Positions 1 to 10,900 of a DNA stretch of 35,297 bases are shown one piece after another. Numbering within the stretch: position 1 is the stretch's first letter; every line of letters begins with the position of its first letter. Location of the stretch: positions 1-35,297 of the forward strand of contig LJHE01000045.1 in assembly GCA_001983555.1 (NCBI GenBank), given 5' to 3'. Position numbers and translations under genes: made by a program. This DNA is from Candidatus Epulonipiscioides gigas. GTDB lineage: Bacteria; Bacillota; Clostridia; Lachnospirales; Cellulosilyticaceae. Under the pieces are notes generated by a model. That model ran no database searches and was not told the origin of the DNA. It saw nothing but the letters and a program-made list of their open reading frames with translations.

Positions 1-2
1 CA

Positions 3-1997
3 GCATATGATCCATTTTTTGATAGTTCAGACACAATGAATGATCCAGATGGTACACAAGAAATTAAAGTGGGTGAAGCTATTATAGGTGATGATGCGGG
101 TGACGCGGGAAGCTTATTTACAAAAATATTAGAAGCTCAGGCAGCAAAAGATGGAATTATAGGAATAGATGCAACTGTATCAGAAGTAGAAAAAGGACAA
201 AAATTTGTACCAGCTGCTCAGATGGAGGCGCTGACTAAGGCAATAGATGTCGTATTTAATGGTAGTGTCATCACAAAATCAGATGATGAATATATAACAG
301 ATGTGGCAGATTTAACAGACGTGGCAGACGCTATAAAAGCTTTAGATGACGCAATTAAAGCATTTAAAGACACTCCTCCTTTAGTAGGAACAAATGTAAA
401 TGGATTAGTGGAAGCTATAGAAGAAGCAAAATTGTTAAAAGAGGGTCTTAGAATAATAGAAAATGAAGATGGTTCAGGCAATGTAACTGTAGCAGACGAA
501 GCTGATGTAGAAAAAGGTGTTAGATATACATCTTCTCTTGCAGTTTCAAATCTAAATGCTGCAATTGCTAATGCTCAGGCAATTATAAATGATACCTCAG
601 GCGTAAATAGAACTTCTGTTAGTCCAATGCCTGTATTACAAGCTCTAAAAGATGCTATCAGTGATTTTAAATTTGGTACTGACGCTCCTGATCCAATAGT
701 TAATGGTATTCTAACAGGACGAAAAGAAACTGATTTAGACGCTTTAATGGATGATCCATATGATGCAGACGATTTAGAAATAGAGAGTGATGTAACTGCA
801 TCTGCTGGTACAGCTGAGTATCACTTTATAATATCAGAAGTGACTGATCCAAGTGAGCTAGACGCAGGTATTAAACATGTCACAAATGCTGAATGGGAGC
901 TATTAGAATCAACCCGAACACATGTTCGAGAGATATTAGCTGGAGATGTATATGCAGATACAACCGACTTATTAGACTTTACACCTACTTTAAATGCATT
1001 GAAAAAAGCTTTGGATCCATTCCGTGATAATGATGATGACGCTGGAGCTCAAGATATTAAAATTGGTACTTCAGCAGTAGGTACAACTTCAGATGCTTCT
1101 ACGGTACCAAGTTTATATGGAACAATAAAAGCTGCTGCGGAAGCTCTAAAAATTGATGATAACGACCCAGCTGATACGACTACTTTTAATAACGATGTTA
1201 TAGCAACCACTAAATCAGTAGAAAATTTAGATAAACAATATGAATTTGTAAGTTCAGAAATGATGAATGCTCTAACTAGTGCAAAATCAATAGCAGATTT
1301 AAAAATAACACAAACTCCAATAGATATTTTAACTGATATTAACGATGTTGCAGAGCAAATAACTGCGCTAAGGGCTGCTCTTGATAAGTTTAAGCCTGCA
1401 CTTGGAAAACTAGACTCTGCTGCTCTAAGAGCTGAAATAGAAAAAGCCACTATAATGAAAAATGGTGACTTAGATGGCGATGCAACAAATAGTGTAACCG
1501 ATGAGTTTACTATAGAGCCTACTGGAACAACAGAAGCTGATATAACCGCTGGAAAAAAATTTGTAACACAAGATAATTTTGATATTTTTGAGCGAGCAAT
1601 TACAGAAGCAGAAGCTGTGATATTAGCTATAAAAGGCGACACTGGAGCAACACACACTCAAGCAACTGTAGATGCTGCTAAAACTACATTAACTAACGCT
1701 ATTACTGCTTTTAATACTGCAATACAAATAGGAACACAAGATTTAGACAATGGTCCTTTAAAAACTGCAATTGATAATGCAAAAGCCGCACAACTATTAA
1801 TTGGTACTCCTATTTATGTAGTAGAAGACACTAGAACTCCTGCTACAGTTGATGATACTGTAAAATATGTAACAGAGTCTGAAGAAGATGAATTAGATAA
1901 TGCAATTATCGCTGCTGACGCTCTAATTACTACTACGCCAGGTGCTGATGCTCCGAGCGATGCAGAAATACAGGCAATGATATCACGACTAGAAGCT
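3..1997 (+). repeat. Super-repeat unit 1 of the giant protein gene
   Basis: This 665-codon unit runs from one AYDPFF junction to the next. Its first sub-unit (IKVGEA... KGQKFVP) and second (GLVEAIEEAKLLKEG, then NAAIANAQAIINDTSG) reappear almost unchanged in unit 2, including long stretches of near-identical DNA around 555-610 versus 2558-2613. Confidence 0.85.
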
Positions 1998-4900
1998 GCA
2001 TACGATCCATTTTTTAATAGTACAGATGCAATGGTCGGTGGTGAGCTATATGACCCAAATGGTACACAAGAAATTAAAGTTGGTGAAGCCATTGTAGGTG
2101 ATGATGCTGGTGACACTGGAAGTTTATATACAAAATGGCTAGAAGCAATTGCAGCAAAAGATGGAATTATAGGAATAGATGCAGATGCATCAGAAGTAGA
2201 AAAAGGACAAAAATTTGTACCAGTTGCTCAGATGACGGCGCTAACTACTGCAATAAAAGCTGTTGATGCTGACGAAGATGGTGTTTTTGACTTTGCAAAT
2301 GATGCAATTACAGTAACTAATACTGCAACTGATACTTCAGATGCTATAAAAGCTTTAGATGACGCAATCAAAGCCTTCAAAGCAGTTTCACCTTTAGAAG
2401 GAACAAAAGTCACGGGACTAGTAGAAGCCATAGAAGAAGCTAAACTACTAAAAGAAGGTATTAGAATAATAAATAGTGCGGCTGATGCTACTCAACCAGC
2501 CGTTGCAAGTGATGTAGAAATAGGTGTGAGATATGTATCATCAACTGAGATGGCAAATTTGAATGCTGCAATTGCTAATGCTCAGGCAATTATAAATGAT
2601 ACTTCAGGCGTAAATAGAATGTCTGCCGACCCAATGCCTATATTAAAAGCTTTACAAGATGCCATCGAGCTATTTAGTAATATATCTAATGGTGTAGATG
2701 GTGATGCTACTACTGGTATTAAGACAGGAACCAGTAAGATTGCAAATGCAGGTATGCATAATTTAGATGATTTATTCGCTATTGCAGACGCTGCTAATAT
2801 AGTAGATAAAGATAGCTTTACTTTTGGTGATACTTATTTCTTAGAGATAAATGATGTAAATCCAAGTGATTTAGATGCTGGAGTGCAATATGTAACCACT
2901 GCAGAAAAAGAGATCCTAAATACTGTAAAAACATATGCTGATGGAGTATTAAACAATAGTAAGCCAGCTGATACAACAGATTTAAGCGATCTAACTCCTA
3001 CGTACACAGCTTTGATAAAAGCTATTGACCCATTTGAGAATACTCATGGAACTCAAACAATTAAAGTTGGTACAGCTAAAGTATCACCTGATGCACCAGA
3101 CGAGGCAGCAGCTAATGATGGTACTTTAAAAGGCACAATAATAGATGCTGAAAAAGCTTTAAAAATTGATGATAATGAAGACGGTGCTTCATCTAGCGAT
3201 TATCCAGAATTAGATGAGATATTTACTAACGATGTTATAGCAACAGATAAAGCGGTTATAAACTTAGATATGGATCGCACATTTGTAACTAATGCAGTAA
3301 TGAACACATTAACTAGTGTAAAATCCAGAGCAGAAGCCAAAGCTTCAAAAGTAGATGCAGATGAGCTAAACGATCCGACTGACGTAGCAAGCTCTATTAA
3401 TGAGCTAAAAGATGCACTAGCACAATTTAAACCTGCAGCTGGTAAAATAGATGCAATAGATTTAAAACAAGCAATATCAGACGCCATCACCGCTAAACAA
3501 GACTGGGAAAATAATTTAGAGATAAAACCTACTGGCACATTGCCTTCAGATGTAACTGATGAAACTTATTTTATAACACAAGATGATTGGGATGCTTTTG
3601 ACAATGCAATAAAGTCTGCTCAGGAAGTGATAAAGGGTATACAAGGTGATGAAGGAGGCACATATACAAAATTTAAAGTAGATGAAGTTTATGATAACTT
3701 ACAACCACTAGTTGGTACTTTTGTGATTGGTGGGGTAATTCAACAAGGTGACCGCTCTACTTCTGATTTAGATAATCAAATAGCCATAGCAGAAAAAGCA
3801 AAAGAGCGACTAACTGCTACAGATGCAGCAACTAAAATTTATGCCGTAGAAGACACTAGAACTACTGCTACAGTAGATGATACTGTAAGATTTGTATCAG
3901 AGGCAGAAGAAACAGAGCTAAACAATGCCATCGCAGCAGCCACCGAGCTACAAACTAATCCTACAAATCAAGCTGATATAGATGCTATGATAGAAAGATT
4001 AAAAGCAGCATATGACCCATTCTTTAACTCAGGTGAAACGTATATACCATCTAGTGGGACTGCTATAAACATTGAAGGAAGTGTTGACATTAAAGGAAGT
4101 GTTGACATTAAAGTAGGTACAGCGAAAATACTTAAAACATCAGATGGTGATGGAACACTAGAAGACACACTATTATCTGCCAAAGAAGTAAAAGAAGATA
4201 TTATAGCAACAAATGTTTTAGCAGTAGAAGATGTACAAAAAGGTCAAAAATTTGTACCAGTTGATCAAATGAAAGAGTTAGAAGAGATAATAGTAAAAGT
4301 AATTGATACTGATGACGAGAATGAACCTGTAGATTTTGCAGATAATACGTCCAACCCAACCGATATAGCAGATGCTATAAAAGATTTAAACGATGCCATT
4401 GAAGTATTTAAGTCTACAGCCCCTAAACAAGGTACACACACATCTAGTATACAAGCTAAAATAGACGAAGCACAGCAAATAATAGATGATGGTCTTAAAG
4501 TAATAGATGGTGAAGAAGCTGCTACTCCAGGAGCAGACGAAGTGACACCAGCAGAAGACCCAGCTAATGTTGAAAAAGGTACAAAATATCTATCAACTGC
4601 TGAAATGATTGCCTTAAAGAATGCAATGGCTATTGCTCAAGCTACTGTAGATACTGGTGATACAGATGTTACATTAAAAGAAGAGCTTGCAGATGACGAA
4701 ACTACCACAGACAATCCTACACAGTCAACTGTTAAAACTTCGCCAAATGATTCACAAGTTGATGCTAATAATGGAACAGAAATTAGTGATGATCCACTTC
4801 ATGTACTAACAGCTTTGGAGAATGCTTTAGCGAAAATTCAAACAGGAACACAAGAAAGCGATGAATTTACAAAACTATTAGCTGTTGCTAAACAAGCGTT

Positions 4901-7900
4901 AACAGCTACACAGAATGAAACTATGTTCGAACCTTCTCACACTGACTTTAGTACTGGTATTTTTGGAACATCTGGACATTTATCTTCTTTGACGCTACGT
5001 GAGAACGTGTATTTTGTAGAAGCAGAAGATGCCACTGGTGCAGATGAAATTATTAACTCGGGGTCTGACATTGATCCAGGTGGGTACTTTGTAACAGCTG
5101 CACAATTAACAAAACTAGAGAATGCAATATCTTATGCAGAAGGAAATGAGCCAGACGATTCAATAGATACAGAAGTCAATAATCCTATTATAACAGCTTT
5201 AGCTGATGCACTAGCTCCATTTAAAGTTGATAGTACTAATGCTAATGCAGGTTCAGCAGAACTTGGAGAAGATGGAGACACAACTCTCACTTTACATGGT
5301 AAACTAAAGGCTGCCACTGCTAAGGCTGAAGAAACTTATGATGTAACATATACTGAAGGTGGCACACCTGAGAAAGAACATTATATAATATCAGATAAGT
5401 TACCTATACAATTGGATGCTCTATATAAGTATGTAACCGTTGAAATGAAAACTGAAATTGATAATGCCATATTATCTGCTAAAGAGCTCATAAGTAACGG
5501 AGCAAGCACAACCGACCCTAACGACGTAGCAGAAGCTTTAGCAGCCTTAACTACTGCAACTGCTAATTTTAAACCTATAGCTGGGAAAATAGATTCATCA
5601 GAATTAAGAACTTTAATAACTACAGCAACTGATATAAAAGATAAGGGTGAATTTACTAATGATGCTAGTACAACTATTAAATTTATTGTAAAACCTGATG
5701 ATACAGTTGTAAGTGATGTAGAAGCTGGCATATATTTTGTAAAAGAAAGTATTTTTCAAACTTTCCTTGATGCTATAAAAGATGCAGAAGATATAATAAA
5801 TGCCATAAAAAATAATGACTCCACAGTCACATATACTCAAGACGATATATATACTGATGCTGTGAATAATAATGCTACAGACATTCTGCAAACTGCCATT
5901 AATACATTTACAAACGCAGTAACAGGAACAGAAGCAGCAGGAACAACCAGTGTATCAGATTTAGAAGATGCAATAGCTACTGCAGAAACAGCCATAAGAA
6001 ATACACTTGAAACTGCAACATCTCGTATATATATATTAGACAATGATAGAACAGAAGAAACAGTTGATATAGATGTTTGTTTTGTAACCCGAAGTGAGCG
6101 TGATAGATTAGATATAGCATTAGCAGCTGCAAAGGCATTATTAGAAGAGATAGATCTTGACTTAAGACCGTCTATGATATCTGCACGCGAAATCACAACA
6201 GCTGAAAAAGTAAGTAAAGTAACTACAGAATTAAATGCTGCATCTGAGCCATTTAATATTTCTGGGCTTAATACATGTAAACAAGGAACAGCTGATATTG
6301 GAGGTGAAGGTAGTTCAAATTCTGATGATGGTTCTTTATGGGGGGCAATAGAAGCTGCAAATCTAGTACAACTTGATTTAATGATATTGCCAGATGGAGA
6401 GGCAGACTCAGGCATACCAACCGTACAAATGGGTAAAAAATATATATTGCAATCTCAGGTGGATACATTAACTGCTGCTATAAATACAGCTAAACTTAGA
6501 GCTGAAGAAACAGATGCAGATGTTGCTAATGATAAGACCCTTCCAACAGATGTTGCAGATGAGATAATTACATTAAACAAAGCCATAGAAAAATTTAAGA
6601 GCCAAATCGCTATTGGAAATTTCGATAATTCCGCAATAATGCCGTTGCCAATTTATAAAGACCTAAATGAGAGCATAGTAATTGACAATATACTAGTACA
6701 CGGAACCACAGTTGTTGGAGCGGGTGATACACCACCAGCTGTTGGATATTGGATACAAAGCGATGAACCTGATGCAAACGCTGAAGTACAAAAAACAGTT
6801 TCTCTTACTAGAGCCACAAATTTAAAAACTACTTTTGAAGAGGCGATAAAAACTGCAGAATATCATTTATATACTGCTGAAACAGAGGCAGAATTAGAGC
6901 AGGCAAAGCAAGCATTAGATGAGGTATATAACGAATTTGTAGATCAATTAAGATGGGGAGAAAATAGTTTTTCATTAAATATTGATCTTAACGATAATGA
7001 TAATGGTAGTGTAGATTTCCAAGATAAAGCAGATATTCTTATTCCAGATATTACTTGGGAAAATACTACAGCAGATGATTCTACAGATATTGAAATCACC
7101 GTAACTATACCTGCTGGCACAACTAAATTTCCAGTAACAATTTCGCCTAATGCAACTGTTAATGCAACAAATACAACAGCTACAGGCGTTACTGTAATAC
7201 AAAATTCAGATGCTGATCTGTCTAAGCCACTAGAAATTGAAGTTGCTCCTGCCGATATAATAAACAATACATTTACAATTGAATTAACACATGACTTTGG
7301 TGACGATGACAAATTATATCCAATTAAAAGAACTATTACATTTAAAATTGTAGATGCTGAAACTAACCAAGCTGCCTACGATGCTAGATTAGGATATGCA
7401 CAAGATGTGGCTGCTGTCCAACTGGTTAATAGCGGAACTGCTCCAGAAGATGTTCTTGATGGTGTAAAATTTGTAGAGGCTGACGATGCTGCTCGAAATG
7501 CAATGCTTGAATTAGTAGCTCTAATAGGAACTACTCCAACTGCTAACGAAGCTAGTATAACTGCTTTAACTAAAGCTATTGAAAAATTCTTTGACACCAT
7601 TAATTATACAGATGTGCAAACTGGCGAAAGAGAATCAGGTGGGGTGGCTACAGATGCTTTAAAGACGGCTATAGCTGAAGCAGAACAACTAATTAATTTG
7701 ACTGTAGGCGATGATGCTCCTTCAAGCTTTGAAGCAGATAAGTATTATTCTACTATTGCAGCAAGAAACGCTTTTGGTGTAGCCATAGTAGAGGCAAATA
7801 CAGTACTAAATAATAATGCAGTTGACAAAGGTGAGCTTGTTAGAACTATCACCACAAGAGATGCCACTGCTGTAAATACTGCCATAAATAACTTAGCAAC

Positions 7901-10900
7901 TGCAAAAGCTACTTTTGTCAAGGCTTTAGAGTGGGGAGACAAAGCAGACCCAACTACACTATATATTGAAAATATGGTTGCTGCTGACATAATAAATGAA
8001 ACTGGTACTAATATGGATGATAATTTTGATTCTACAGTAATAACTACTAATTCTGATAATGTGTTCACCAGCACAATTACTGTACCATACAGAGCTGCTA
8101 CATTTGATGCAATCATTAAAGCTACAAATACCAGTAATACAATTGACCTTACTAGTACTAGTCCTAATACTACAGGTAATGGTTTATTAACACTTACTGG
8201 TATAGCAGTGCCTACTACACCTACTACAAAAATATTTACGATTAACTTAGCACATGATTTTACTGGTGATTCTGTAGCCGCTATAACTAGGGAAATTACC
8301 TTAAATATGAATATCACAGAAGCACCACCAACTGATGCATACCTACAGGCTGTAATAGATGAAGCCCAAGCTGATATTGGTGCTGTTGTATCAATGCCTG
8401 ATGGAACAACCACTGACAGTGATGTAGACGATGGAGTTAAATATGTACTAGCGACTGACTACAATGCACTACAAACTAAAATAACTGCTGCCACCAACGC
8501 AAAAGGCTCAACTGATAGCACTACACGAAAAACTGCCTTAACAGACTTAGAGGCCGCCATCACTACCTTTAAAACCCCTGGTGTCATTAAAACTGGTACA
8601 GCAACATTAATTTCTAGTGACATTAGTGCTGCCAAAGCTAAATTAACAGTTGATGGTAAATCTGTTATTGCATCAAATAAACCAGTAGCAAATTTAGATG
8701 ATCAGTATAAATTTGTAACTACTACAGTAATGGGGGATTTAACTGCTGCAATAAGTGGTGCTACACAGACAGATGGTACTACTCCAAAAACTGATGAAGC
8801 TGCTCCAACCGATATAGCAGATGCTAAAAAGGCATTAACTGCAGCTAGTAACGCTTTCATTCCTGAGCAAGGTGAGATCAATTCACAGCCTTTAAGGGAT
8901 GAAATAGCTAGGAAATCTAGTATAATTGATGGCATTTCTGAAAAACCTAATGGTACATTAGCCAACGCAGTCCCTAATAACGAAAAATTTGTAACTGCCG
9001 CTGAAATGAAGGCTTTAACTGATGCTGTAGAGGCTGCACAAGCTATAATCACTGCCTTAGATGGCCATAATTATACTGGTGTACAAAACGACTTAGACAC
9101 TATGACCAATACTACTTTACAAAATGCATATACTACTTTTACAAACGCAATTAAAACTGGAACACAAGAGGCATATGCTGACCTGAACAGCAAAATAGGT
9201 GAAGCACAAAATTTACTTGCTACAGTTGGTACAAACGAAAGCCATACAATTAAGATTTCAACAACCCCTGGAAATAATGTGCCCCCAACCGTAAAATGGG
9301 TAACTCAAGATGAATATGATAACTTGCAAACTGCAATAACTACCGCAGGAGGTATAAAGGATACCGCTACAACTGTATCTGAATTAGATGCTGCTACAGC
9401 TGCTCTTAACACAGCTATCAGTACTTTTAATACTGCTGCACAAAAGACTGGTGCAAATACAACTACAATAAAATCTAACCTTGAAGATAAAATTACTGAG
9501 GCAAATACAGCAAAGAATATTTCATCAAGTGCTGATGGTACAGATATAAGTATATTTGAGCAATATGTAACTGATAAGACTGTAATTAATGACGCTATCA
9601 CTACTGCTGAAGCGGAAAAGGGTAAGGCAGATGCAACTGTAGATAGCTTAACTACTGCTGCAGGTACTCTTGACACAGCTATAACTACTTTTAATAATAG
9701 TCGTAAGTGGGGCAGTAAAGTTATAGCATCAGAATTAGTAACTGTAACTGTAGATAATATTACCCCTGCTGATGGTGATACTGTTACTCCAACTATTTCA
9801 ACTGATGATAATACGGTTTCTATTACTTTACCTTCTGACACAACATCAGCTACGATTAATGTTACATCTAAAGTTAATGGAATGAATGCATCAAGTAATA
9901 ATATTAGCTGGTCTAGTTCAACGTCGAGTCCACTTACTGTCACGTTGACAGGCACTGGGTCACCTGTTCCTAATGATAAAAGTGCTACTATTAACTTTAA
10001 TATAGTTGTGGGCACAAGAGCAAGTATAGAAGATACTGGATTAAGAGCAGCATTGAACAACTCTGGGGTAGAGTTTGATGAAAATGGAGAAACAGACGTA
10101 ACCAATTTGGAACAGCTAAACGGAGCGTTGTATGCAACCAATGCAGAAATAGAAAATGTAGAAGGACTACAGTATGCAACCAATTTAACAGGAATACATT
10201 TAGATAATAATAATATTTCTGATATTAGCGTATTAAGCGAATTACCAAACTTAGAAACATTAAGCATAAATAATAATGAATTAGAAGCTCTGGATTTAAC
10301 AGCATTAAGTGGAGTAACAGAGCTATATGCAAAAAATAATAACATTAGTCATATAGAATTTATGCAAGCTCGCACTATTTCAAATAGAGAACTTGGTCAG
10401 TTAAAAGTTCTTGATTTAAGCGGAAATCCTGCTCTTACAGATGTATCAGCAATAGGAAATTTTGCTGACAGTTTAACAGACTTAAATCTATCAGGAAATA
10501 CAGGAATTACAACAGGAATTGACTCAATCGGAGCTTTAAACAATCTTGAAAATCTTGAAGTAGATGCTGAACTATTAACTAATGAGCACAATAAACAAGA
10601 ATTTGTAGACGCTCTGGCAGAACTCACTATGGCACAACAAAATAATTCTAGCTCTGCAACGATTGTTATAGAATCTAATAATATTTCTGATGACGATAAA
10701 GCTCAAATACAAACTAATATTGATTCTGCTCTTAAAGAAGTATTAAAAGATGAAAATATAGAAAAATTCCCAGAAATAGTAAAAACTATACAAGGGGAAG
10801 TAATGCCAATTATTGAACAAGAGCACCATATAGAAGAAGTGATATATTACGAAGATGACTATACCATCAAAATGGATCCAATTAAAACATCAAAAGGTGT

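Noticed and set aside
36-38. ATG at 36 as the start of the giant gene
   Set aside because: The frame is open upstream to base 3, encodes the same AYDPFF junction seen at the internal repeat boundaries, and no ribosome site precedes the ATG.
218-10627. Long minus-strand open frames opposite the giant gene
   Set aside because: They are antisense shadows of the low-complexity repeats (Ser/Ala/Val-rich), recur at equivalent repeat positions and lack ribosome sites.
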